Assembly: GCA_963070105.1 (NCBI GenBank)
Contig: OY718808.1
Span: 3,697,738 to 3,761,737 of the forward strand
Direction: 5' to 3'
Length of the DNA stretch: 64,000 nt
Origin: Litomosoides sigmodontis
Taxonomy: Eukaryota; Nematoda; Chromadorea; Rhabditida; Onchocercidae
Both the position numbers and the translations under genes were made by a program. The notes beneath the pieces are model-generated. The model saw only the letters and a program-made list of their open reading frames with translations, was not told where the DNA came from and did not search any database. Of the stretch, positions 39,938 to 52,100 are shown piece by piece. Position 1 is the first letter of the stretch; each line of letters begins with the position of its first letter.

Positions 39938-41041
39938 TCTAAAACAATTCATATTGTACAGCATGAATTTAGTAGCATTCTTCATCATCAGAATTCCATG
40001 CACCACCAATGGCAGCCATTTTACAGGCTAAATGAAATTACGCGAAAATTGAACTACTTAAAAAAAAAACCTTAAAAAGCCCCTAAATGGAAGAGCCTTG
40101 GTGGGCACACAACGGAGCAAGAGACAGAAATGATAGCTGCATGTGATGACACGAGGATTGCAACACTTGCAGCGCTAAATAGTTTTCAAAATTGAAAAAA
40201 AAACTATTACGAAAAGACAAGACTTGTTTTCTTTTTTCAAAACCCATCCCAACAGTTGAGGCGGAAGTGGGAAAGATTTCAAATAAGTAAATTTGTGCGA
40301 AAAGATGGAAGAGAAGTGAAAGAAAGTGTAATCAATGTACGAGAAACAAAAAAAACAGGGCTTGTACACAAAATAAATGAGTGCATACATAATACAAATG
40401 AATTTTTGAACGATGGAAATCGTGAATTTTGAATGGAAATAGAAACCCTGTCATCGTTTAAGACATAGAACGGGAGAGATTTCACAAAAATTTCAAGAAT
40501 AGCATAAAAATCTGCTAGGTGAAATTCTCCTTGATAAAAATTAGCCTCACGAAATTTCAATCAATTTCCCACGGCTGTCCTTCCTCCTCGATAATATTTG
40601 TTCACAGCACAACACAGGCATGCTAACACAGAAATTTCATGATTTGCTTCACAACCACAAAAGTTATTGATTTGCAATAAATCATCGATTACTACAACTC
40701 TAACGTTATCATCAAAAGCATCGAATACGAGTAAAAGCAAAGGAAAAAAATTACTCGAAAACGAGTAGTGAAAGCAAAAAAAGGAAAACGATAACGTCAT
40801 TAGTTTCGATCGAATCACTCTAAGTTCGTTTAGTTGAAATTGGCACGTTTACTTTTTTTCTTTTCCTTCCACCGACATTTCTTACCTTTTTAATTCGATT
40901 TTTCGCCGAGCCTCTCACCTCCTCTTTCATGTTCTCCGTTGCATCTGTCATGAATTAGTGCTGCAAATGTGTTGAGCACTGTTTACGATTGGGTGAATGA
41001 GTCATGGTGATCATCACATGTGATTGTCAAGCGTGTCGTCC
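39938..41041. other. Upstream region of the F-box gene
   Basis: No conserved protein is seen here. Several overlapping minus-strand open frames (40175-40818) encode Phe/Leu/Ser-rich strings typical of random AT-rich DNA and have no consistent splice-site chain. The last bases are the presumed F-box promoter side. Confidence 0.45.
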
Positions 41042-41260
41042 GCAACAATTCAAATGGCTTACATTGCTTGCATAACTTTTAGGCATTCGTTTCGATCAGC
41101 AAAGATGACATGATTATTTTGCTAGTAAAGATTAAACTCTTATGGGAATGTTAAGATCATTGTGACAACCTTTTTGTTTATCAAACAGTTCATAAACACC
41201 TCCCCCCCACCCCCCCTCCCTTATTGAAGTTTGCTGATCATTCCAATTCCTTAATAATTT
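41042..41260. repeat. Duplicated 216-bp non-coding block, copy 2
   Basis: Partner of 35688-35903. Flanking sequence differs on both sides. It ends about 200 bases before the first fragment of the F-box relic. Confidence 0.9.
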
Positions 41261-41455
41261 ACATAACTTGTTACAGTTGTCAAAATTTGAAAACACTCTG
41301 TCTGCCATCCAATTCTTGTTCACATTTTTTTTTCTAGTAGTAGTAGTAGTAGTATTCTTTGAATGTCGAAGAAATTTCCGAAAAAACAGAAAACAAATAC
41401 AAAAATTACACCTAACACATTCTGACAAACCGAATTTAATGAAATAATTACTCAC

Positions 41456-41516
41456 TTGAAATTCTTGGCGATAAAAGGCACAACTCCATTATTAAAATGT
41501 AAGTTCCTATGCTCAA
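41456..41516 (-). pseudogene. Inverted relic of an F-box/LRR exon
   Basis: The minus strand reads EHRNLHFNNGVVPFIAKNFK followed by a GTGAGT donor. This corresponds to the parent exon 37443-37526, whose residues end DDEALPFIISNFK at the same splice position. The upstream end is cut off at the inverted repeat 41508-41527. The fragment points away from the two plus-strand fragments that should follow it, so it cannot be spliced to them. Confidence 0.7.
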
Positions 41517-41578
41517 AATAGCTTAAAAATATTATTCATACTTCAGTGCTTTGCAGCACTTAGAGAATTTTGTTGCAG

Positions 41579-42201
41579 GAACTTAGTTTTTATGGATTTA
41601 AGCTATTTTGAGCATAAAGATGAAGTTTGGAGCAATTTGAGCGATGACGACTTACCAAATTTACGTTTTCTCAAACTTCATGGAAATAAGGTATTACTTT
41701 ATTTTCCTTTTCTTTTTCTCGAAAAAAACGTGATATCTACTAAATCATTACTCAGAATTCGTCTTGTGGAAGGCTCTGTTTTGTAGATGTGAAGGCTATT
41801 TAAGTGTGAAGTATTAAGCAACCTATACGGCTTTTAATCGAAAATGGTTTTCAAAACGGAGTTTACTCCTGAACGGTAATAGGCAGTGAGTTTTGGCAGG
41901 CATGTAAGGAGCCGTTCTGGAAATGACAATTTTTTTCCAGATCAATATTAGAAATTTGCAATATCTGAATTTGAAGCGTCCTAAGCTGTTAATTTCTACC
42001 GAACGGAACTATTTTATTAATTGGGCCAAAACTGGAAACGATGTCATTTTCCACGATATTTTTGACAGTGATATTAAAGCCTTAATGAATGATTTGCACA
42101 AAATCGATGGATTTTGTGGTTTTGAAATACACCTCAAACCTTCCATGTTAGTGCCTGATTGTAAAACCATAAAAAATTTGGTTTTCAACAGATTCTTTTA
42201 G
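41579..42201 (+). pseudogene. Partial copy of the F-box/LRR gene 3' exons
   Basis: Two exons keep the parent's splice positions. 41579-41690 encodes LVFMDLS ... EVWSNLSDDDLPNLRFLKLHGNK and corresponds to 37012-37129. 41941-42201 encodes INIRNLQYLNLKRPKLLIST ... NYFINWAKTG and corresponds to 36601-36806. The second fragment runs to a stop instead of splicing to the parent's final exon. The F-box and most LRRs are missing. Frames are still open and splice sites intact, so the copy is young or its remnant is still transcribed; I favour a truncated pseudogene. It lies on the strand opposite to the parent. Confidence 0.8.
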
Positions 42202-43113
42202 TTTCCGTTTCGCAGCTTTACTTTTATTTATTTTCGCTTTTTGTTAGTTTTCCTTTTGTTAATTGAAATATTTTATGTTTTTGGTATGACGATCGTAATC
42301 GAAACACTTTGGAACGTTCATGGTCAATTGAATTTTATGTTGCTTATAAACGAAGTGATTATATGAGTGACCATTCTCTATAATTGGAAGTAAACCGCGT
42401 ACATATATAAACTGTCTTGGCTGCATTCGTATATTTTACTATAAATAACAACTCTTTCATTTCTTTTAGGAATAATATTGGACCAAAATAAGTGGTAGGA
42501 AGTGGCACTTTAAATTCATGTCCAACAATAACATACTGATATGTGATGCAATCAAAGAAATAAAGCACCAATGAGGCTGTGATCAAAAGCGACAGGTATG
42601 GAAGTATGCGATGTACGACGTGTTAGTAGTGTGTTATTTTGGAATGATTTTTTTAATGTACAAAGTCAAACTGAAAAATGGGTGCGAATTATTTAGTAGG
42701 GGACGAATTTATTCCAAAGCGTTTATTAACAAAGTTTTTGCCGTCTATGTATTGTACATGGAAGGGAAAATGTCATTTAAATAATGGAAGGGGAAGTGAG
42801 CAAAATACATACAGTTATGTTAACAAATAACGGTTAATTAAATGTGCGGAAATTTGATTGAGCAAATTTGCATTCAAAATATACGCAGTGCAATCATATA
42901 CATACAAAAGGAAGGAACTTTTATTTTCACATTGCTAAGTAAAGTTGGACACTGACTGTCCCAATATGTGATTCTTAGCTCAGGTTATGTTCAATTTTCA
43001 ATCGATTTATTCATTGTACACGTAACTAAAGAAAGGCACTTCACATCGTTTGAAATTTTTTGAAAAAATAAGATCAACTGATAATTCAATCATGCTCTGT
43101 GCACTCATCTCTT
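42202..43113. other. Intergenic region, 3' side of the FERM-PTP gene
   Basis: No gene is recognised. The minus-strand open frame at 42359-42586 lies downstream of the FERM-PTP stop and has no PTP-like content, so it is probably 3' UTR or spacer. Confidence 0.45.
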
Positions 43114-46100
43114 TTAAATAAGCCGGGATTTTTGCAAATAATTGATTAGTACTGAATATACAAAGCGATATTGTTCCACGTTCTTCACCAGACACATCCG
43201 CTGCTGCCGTAACATTGCCAATGTTTTACCGATATCCACACACTCAATAAGTAGGTTTTTTTGTTGAACTAACTGATAAGCTATCATTAGGAAAAAGTGA
43301 TCACCGTTGTAATTTTTTGCCAGCAAACACTCCTGTATTACAATAGCAACGGAAATCACCTGGTTGTTTGTCGTGCTATCTTCTTACTCAGATTTTAGCT
43401 ATGAGCCAAATATATGTGAGGACTGACAAAATCTAGATGAACATGTTCTTATCAAAATGTTAGGAGTGCCATTATCAATCCTCATTACAAATAAGACGTA
43501 CCATGTTGTGCTCAATGCAGTGGATCATCACTTCAACAAGCAGGTACACTCCGGATTCGTGAGAGCCGGTTAGACAGTGTATTACGGTTGGCGGTGCAAT
43601 CACGTCCAACATTCCTCTATTTCTTCCGGTAGATGAAAATTCAGAAGACGAGACATCCGAATAGCTGTAATTTTTTGATGTCAATATTTTCAGCCATGCA
43701 TACAGAATAAGCACACAATTTTCCGTTACTTTTTTGCTCTTACCTAACTCGCTGGTTAATTTAGCACGAAAAGGTTACCTGGAAGGTGAATAATGAAATG
43801 CATTATTGACTATGTGCAGCCCTCTCTTACACCACTTGTAATGACCGGAATCAACTGATTGTGTTTCACTTCGATTTGTTCGATTCGTCATATTTAATTG
43901 AAAAGTAGTTTTCTGAAAAGATTGTTATGTCTAGAAAATTTTGACGAAAGTTTGACAGTCTGACCTGATAGTTTCGGTTTTTCTTGGATTCTGACGTCAC
44001 TTCGGAAGTTGCATCCTTCAGCTGTTCGTTTTCCAGGTGTCGTCGAACACTGTTGACGGCATCCATAAATCCTACAAGACACAATCTGTCACATCTAATG
44101 AGTGAAAGCATTATCGCATGCAAGAAGAAAAAAAAAGTGGACCGACCGAGGAACGACTCCTCACTGGGCGGCACTCCTCCGCTTTCCCAGTCCAACAACC
44201 CAAGGTGGTAAACAGTTCGTCTTTCGCCGTTTGAATTCTGCTTCAATTGAAATATCATTGTTGCTTGATGCTTACTTGACGTACTTGAAAGTAACGTCAG
44301 CGAGTGCTCTGATAACCTTAGCTTTTCCATTACTTTCATTGGCCAATAAATGGGCGTTACGGTGCTTTGAAATTCCTAAAGAGAATTTTTTTTAATTGAA
44401 AAAGCAATAAATAAACGTCAGTTTCTGCTTGCTTATCCAATTACTTCTCCTTACATCAAACAGGTTAATTTCTCCACTGTATGCTCGGTATTAATGCCAT
44501 ATGTTTGTATTTCCATTAAGTCTTATTTATTGTAATAATTCATAGGAAGTTACAAATAAGTTTAATAGGAGTCCTAAAGTTTCATTCTGAAATTAATTAA
44601 TTAATTAATTGATTAAAATTTTTGGAATTATTTTTCCCATTTGCAATAATCTTTAATATTTATTCCAATTAATGGCACCTAATTTCTTATTTGGACAATT
44701 CGTGGTTTACTGGATTAAAAAAAGAAATCACTCCTTACTTGAGCACTGCAAAGCATGACGATGAGCTGTGAGCCAGATTCCCAGACCATTTGCCAGAAAT
44801 CTTCGATGGTTTCCGGAAGTGGAGCCTGTGCCAATATATATTTCAAAATTCGATTGCCAATTGGAATCTGTAACGAACAGAGAAATTTTTTTTTGCAAAT
44901 TCATAAATTTCGCCACACTGAATTACCTGAATGCTTGAAGCATTGATATATCCTGTTGGATTGGAGTGTTTCGAGTGTAGCACAATTCGTGTGTCTTCGT
45001 ATGGCACTATCGATCGCGTACGATTTCGCCTCTAAAAAAAAAATTGGTCTCAAATTGAGATTTGAACAAATTCAAAAATTTCCATCTTTTTTTGCCCACA
45101 AAAAAGAGGGAAACAATTTATGTGCTATGTCATTTGTCATCATAATTCCCTTAAGACTATCTCTCAAAGTTAAAATTTGCACGCTCAAATGAATTATTTT
45201 AAAATTACAGCAATGAAAGTATTTGAAAAATGAATTAAGGAAATTTCCATCGAGAAAGATCCCCCCTCTCACATTCATGCTATCTCTTTACATTGTTATT
45301 CGGAAAACTCTACTATATTTTCCGGTTTCTGACTAGTTGAAACGCCGGCAGACATGCGTCGATTTGGAATCACCGCGAATTCCTCATCCAAAACATCATC
45401 AGCCGTCAACTTCACCAAAAGTCTTTTCAGCTAAAAAATAGAAATAACATTTGTTCTATAATATTATATCACAGTATTTTAGATGTTACCAAAATACCCA
45501 CCGATATGTAAGTAGGTCACTTCACTGCCAATTAAATAACGTGAAATATTTGCATACGCTATATTTATAGCTCATCTTTCTAATTTATTCATGAAATTCC
45601 AATCATGTCTTTTACAATTACTGTTAACGCTAACTTTTATCTTATCTCTATTGATAATTCTTCTAATCCATTTAACACTCATAAAATTGTGCGATAGACT
45701 ATAAAGGAAAAAAAAAACATTGAAGTAAAATATCTACCTTCCTTTATCACGTTTCACTCGTATCCTATTTACCGTACCGTGATTCATCATTTCAATGAAC
45801 TTACCGTTTGATCGTTTGTTGGAATTGACAGTCGATCATTCATTGGTATAGCATCGAGCAAATCAATAAAATTTCCGTGAGAGCTTACGACATGGTGCTG
45901 CAGAAGACCGTTTAGCATTACGTGTCGTATGGGAGATGGTTGGGACAACTCTTCAACTGATTCAGTCACGCTACACTCTCGATTAGCTAACCATTCATCG
46001 CTTTCAACAAAATCCTTTAAAATTTCTTCCTTTTTAATGTAACAAGTTCAAAAAATTGAATTAATATTAGAAAATATCTGTTAGCAATAAATAGATAGAC

Positions 46101-49100
46101 TGTAATAAATAAATAGACTGTACTTGTTATGGTTAGTGCTAATTAAATTAAATAATATAAATATGCAAAAGAATGAGAAATTTGAGCAAATGAATGAAAG
46201 AAGCGATGAGCAAAAAGAAATGGTTGATAGCTTAAATGAAACGTTAGGGTAGGATATTTCAAAATAACAATAATTTCGAAACGCTGTACGGTAGAAGAAA
46301 TTGAACGAAATTAGTTAATATGGAATTTTTAAGAAGTAAACTTTTTCACATTCACATTGTACATTAACATTTTGCATCGATTTCAAATTTGGAGATAGCT
46401 GTGCTTCCAAGTTTGAAATCATTTTAAATTAAATAATGTAATCGAATAGGTTCAACAACCAGATGGAGAAATTTGTAATTAAATTTGAAATTGTATGAAT
46501 TCAACTAAACGATCATTGCATTTCCGGTCTATTGACAAGAAAAAAGTAAGGAATTTCTGGAATTTAAATTGCAAGTTGAAAACTTTTCCCACATTTACAA
46601 CTGAAAAATGATATGAAATTATATTATTGAAATGGGCATTGTGGTAATTGTTATGAAAAGGTATCGGAAAATTTTGTGCTAAATTCATTCCGTCTCTCTC
46701 AAAAATTCTTTTACAGAAAGAGAAAAGAGATCAGAGAGGAGGAGAGCGAAGGATCAAATAAAAAATGAAATGAAACTGCAAATTTCATTTCAAAGAACAT
46801 GAAATTTTTGTAATCCTGAAAATAAACAAAAAAGAGATGGAATTTTTTAATAAAATTTTCAATCATTCTTTTCTTTTGCTTTAAATTCTTTTTTTTTTTG
46901 CACCAAACAATCGATGATGCTATTGAACGGAACGTTATCAGAAGAATGTTGCTTTTGTATTGATGCTTCTACGGTGAGTGATGAGATGATGTTACACGGA
47001 GATAGCTAATTTTTAAATTCAAAGCTATTTTACTATTCATCATTTATGATTCATTTGCAAATGCAGTGGGAAGCATTTCAGATAACACAATGAAAATCTC
47101 CGCTATTTATAGGAATTTTCTCCATATATTGATGTTCAATCAAACATAATTTGCATAAATTTATGCAATAAGGCATTAATGAATTTAATAATAGAGAATA
47201 ATGTTTAATAAAGCATTAACGAAATGAATGGAAGTGAATTTAGGTGAATAAATCAATTAATTTATGCTAATTCGATGCTAATAGCAATAATTAATGGCAG
47301 AATTAAAGGCGGAAGTTGAAAGAGAGTGGAAGAGAGAGAGAGAGAGAGCGATAAGAGGAAGTGACATACCGTTTCACAGGTATTTGTTGCTTTATCATAA
47401 ACAATGGTAGTACATTCCGCTGAATCATTATTAGTGGCTGTTGTAGCCGAAGATGGAACATTCTCCGGATCATTTCCTCCGGTCAGAAATTGTTGTGTAG
47501 GAAATGAGTGAGTGAGAGCGGAATATGTTGAATCAGCTGATGAAGTGCTCAACTGTTTGGTAATTGAATTTTTAGTGCGATTATTGAAAACATCAGGTGA
47601 TGAGATGCTTCGTGATGATGATGATATGGCTAGAGTGGTGGGATTTTGAAGTGAACGAAGTTTGCTAGCACCGGAAGATTGAGGTGTACACAGTTCATGA
47701 ATTCGACGAACGAAACATTCCGGTGTTCGATCCTCCTCAATTACCTCGTAACGATGATGTGCGGAAAATGGTAATGCTTGCCTTAGTGCATTACTAACGT
47801 AAGTCTGCTCGCCGGAACTATCAAGTGCACCTGCTGTTTCAGCATTCTGACGACGATGAGCATCCGGAATTTGAGCAAGTGGCGATGAGGGAGGATAATA
47901 GATGTGTCCAGCTTGAGCTAAATAGGAAATTGGATGAGCTTGACATTTCTTAACTTTTGATGTTGTGGGACGATGATAGAACGATCCTTGTGATGAGGTG
48001 GCTAGTAGAGGCTGTGACTTTTTGAAAATTTTTGATCTTACAGCAGCATCTTTTGATATGTGCTCTTTGACCTTTGCTTCAGCTACTTCCATCACCATAA
48101 ACCTTGTTGCTAATGCAGCTGTTTTAGTACTTTCACCAGTAGTTCGTTGTGACTCGTCACTCATACCGGGTTGTGCCTGCAAACAAAATCGGATGAAAAA
48201 TTCAAATTTGTTAAAATTACAAAAAAGAAGTGTGAAATTTTGATTAACTACCTAGTTTTTCCTACAATTTCCTTAGCACTAAATGAAATGCAACTACAAT
48301 TCAGAAATGCAAAGCTGGAATATTTGTGATGGTATGGATTTCGAAGTTAAGTGGAGCAAATACCTGTGATTTGCTCTTCATTGATGGCGGTGATGGTAGC
48401 ATGTAATTTCCGCATCCTTTCACTGCTTGCCAATGTTCATCGGTTTGAATGGTACCATTGAGGTGTTGCTGTATTTGCGGTGTCTTTTGTGAAACAGCTG
48501 CAGCTGCAGCTGCAGCAGCAGCAGCACGTAATTCTGCTTCAGCAACCGCTAATCGATACCGATCCAATACGGAAGTGATAAGATCAGGTGAGGAACGACA
48601 GGTGCTCAACAGATCCGGACTACTAAGTGCATGACCCGGAGATGTCTGTTAATAATTTTCGCTAATTTTTTTTGTCATAATCTGTTAATATGATATGGTA
48701 TTTACAAAAAGGAGTAGCAATAGGGATGCTTTAAAATTCAATTATAATTATTACACGACACTTTTCGAAAAGAAAGAAAGAAGAAGAAAATTAAGCTGAG
48801 AAAGACAAAACAGTACACTTCGGAATTTTTAGTTAAAAAACTTTGTAATAGGTATTTTGGTTGAAGGTTTCTGATGCGTTTATCATCAAATTATTAATTT
48901 GTCTTTTTGAAATTAATAGTCCAATTAGATAAGATTAGCTACTAAAGGGAATTAAACGAAATTATTTCATATTATTGATAATACCTTTTGAGATCCATTT
49001 GCGAGCAACGAATGCTTATGCACCAAAGCCGCAGCGCTACGGCCCAATGTATGCGGTCCGCCGCCGATCATACGAATTTCTGGTGAGGAACCTGTCATCT

Positions 49101-52100
49101 GTGAAAGAAAAAAAAGGACCATTTCTTCGTTCTTCCTTTTTTGTAAACAAAAAAATCAACTTCTTCTCTTCGAATTACCATTAAATTTCACGCAATTAAT
49201 ACTTTCCATTTCCATGTTAATTTCGTGTTTGAATTACAAGTTATTTTAAAATTTTACCGTATCAGCTAAATGTCGTTTCCGTAAAGCAGCAAAACTATGA
49301 GATTCAAACTTTTCAGAAGCATCTTCAGCAATAGACGGAATCATATCATTGGTTTCCTCTGATGACGAAGATGCATTCTACAAAACTAATTCCGCTAACA
49401 TTACAACCAATCCCTTTTTAGTCTAGTTAATTAAAATAATTTCAGCTAAATTTTGTAGCGATTATTGTGCTGCGCGAATGAATATGAAGCTGCATTAATC
49501 ATCTCAACTGAGCATTCAAACGTTTGAGTAAATAATTTTTGAAAATTAAAAGATGGATTTTTAGATCATTAAACATTGAAGCTAGTGGAAATATGAAAAT
49601 GCAAATTTTATCTACATATTATTATAATCTTAAATAGTGTTAATCATAAATTAGATATCAAAATGTTTGCAAAGAAAAAGCAACCTGTGCATTATTTTGC
49701 AGTAAGAAAGGAGTTGAACAATATAAGGCACCTGGCGGTGAAATGTATTCATCATTCATAAAATTCAATGCTGCAGTCGACTTTGACAGTATATTTCGGG
49801 AGACATTTTCGAATTCCACATTTGATTGACCTTGTGACAGTACTGTATCAGCAATACCTGTTGAAATTACTGCACAAATTAGAATGATTGAGAAGAAATT
49901 GATTGCAACAGGCTTTTAATTTACAAAAAATATTGATTGTATTATAACTTCATTTCACAGAATCAAAATAATAAAAATTGTTTGCAAACTTTTTAGTCGT
50001 CAAAAACAGTGCAATTGGTTAAATAATATGAAATAACTATTTCTATATTATTAATAATATTTTTAATTGTTTGTACAACTAATTAATAATAATTTAGTCA
50101 TAATTTCCAATTGATGACCTATACCATTTTCCGGTTCATTATGCTGCAACACCGATGTTAATGGCAAACGTTTTGACGGTTGACTTTCATTGCAACCAGT
50201 ATTGGTTGATAGATTACACATTGATGTAGCTTGCAAAAGTGACGTACGCTGCAATCGTTTCGATGATGACAAACGTTGCGTGGATGAGGAATAGGTTGGT
50301 TCAGGCATCACTGTATAAACTAATGATGCATAATCTGGTCCAATTAAACGAGCCGAATTGAGCTGTAAGCATTTAACAGTTCATATTTTAGCATATTTAA
50401 ATTATTTTTACACTGTTTATTTTGTTGTTGCAAACTATGAAGACATAATATTATTATTTTTTTCTTTTGTAGGAAAAGTCTCCCTCAGTAATGATGGCAT
50501 AATCGATTTGAAAAAGGGTAATGAGTGAACTACGTCATAATTTTACACTTTAAAATTAAGTAATTAGTAATCAAAAAGCAAGAAGAAATACTTCAGCATT
50601 TGACGATCGCATTTGATTGAATGTTCGAATGCTTCCTTGCAAATTATTGATACTGTAAAAATTAGACTTTCTAAATTTTATCAACAAATTATCAACTATC
50701 TGAATATTATAGTAAAATTTAAGGTGAAATATTTCAATTACAAACTACGAGGTGGAATTTTACTTCAAACTTTTAGATAAAAATATTAAGTAAAACTTTT
50801 ATAAAATTCTTAATCCTAGAGATTTAAAGACCCTACTAGATATATCTAATATTGTTTGATGAGAAAAATGTCAATAAATGGCAAATCACAAAATTTTTAA
50901 CTAAAAAAAGATATAAAAAAGCGCTGTGAGTTACAATTTTGAAAATCTCGCTAGGAAAATTTAGCAGTAACTAAAATGACAACTCATAAATTTACATATT
51001 TAAATGTGAACGACAATTTACTTCATTGGGCTATTTTTTTCAATGATTGCTTTATTTGTTGCATAACGAAATTGCCACATCATTACCATTGCTACGTAAC
51101 GTGCCATTTCCGCATCTTCCTAGAATTTTAATTTTAATTTAAAACTAATAATCCCAGATTATTTTGTCTTTTTTGATATATCCTGAAGAGAGAAAGAGAA
51201 AAAGAGTAAGAGAGCAATATTGATGCTTTTTAATTAGGATAATTAATTTTTTCAACTTTTAATAGCGACAAAATACCATAGTAAATTGAACTAAAGTTCC
51301 ATTATGAAGTCGAACATTTAGGTGTCGTTTCATTGCTTGCATATCCTTGATATGTTCCCATCCAAAATCAATAAATTTGATTTGTACATTCAAGAGCACA
51401 GATAATTTCGAGGAGTTTGTTTCTTCGTGTTTTTCGAAAAATTGAATTTTAATAAATCTTTTTTTCGATCGACATATACGAAGAATTTGAAAATAATTTT
51501 ACGGATTTACTTATGTTTTAATGGTGCACCATAGGTTCCCTTGATAATAATGCCTTCCTGAGAATATCCAATCTTTACCTCAGTACTATCTTCATCCTAA
51601 AAGTATTACATGTATTTACGCTTTCTCTGTCATTTTTGAAACAATGAACTAATTATTGAATTTTATGAAATGCTATGATTGTGTGTAAAAATTTTCATCA
51701 ATTGTTTGTGAAGTAAATTAAAAAATTGCAAACAATCAATTTTTCCAGTACATTTCTTAAAATATTTTTAATGCTATAATTTCACCTTTCCATTAAAATA
51801 CTCTTCGCCGTAGCCTTCACATTGTTGCGCATCAACGATGTACAACAGTGCAGCATAGCTTGGCTGCATTCCCTTAAGTCTTTCATGCACCGCTGATACT
51901 CTCTTCAATAAATCTTCCTGAATTTGCGCACTTCGGCAAATATGCTACAAATTAATTGAATTATTCACTATTGAAATATTGATAAAATTTTCAAAATCAA
52001 AAAAAAAATTTTTATTTATCACTACCACTACTGTTACAATTGTTATTGCTGAGTAAAATTTAAATAAAATTTATGAAAAATAAAAGTGAAACTGAGATCA

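Noticed and set aside
41132..41455. Minus-strand open frame of 107 residues with a threonine run
   Set aside because: It lies over the 216-bp duplicated block and a GTA repeat, shares nothing with the F-box protein and has no exon signals.
42359..42586. Minus-strand open frame beyond the FERM-PTP stop
   Set aside because: No family similarity; the PTP domain already ends with its conserved C-terminus at 43114.
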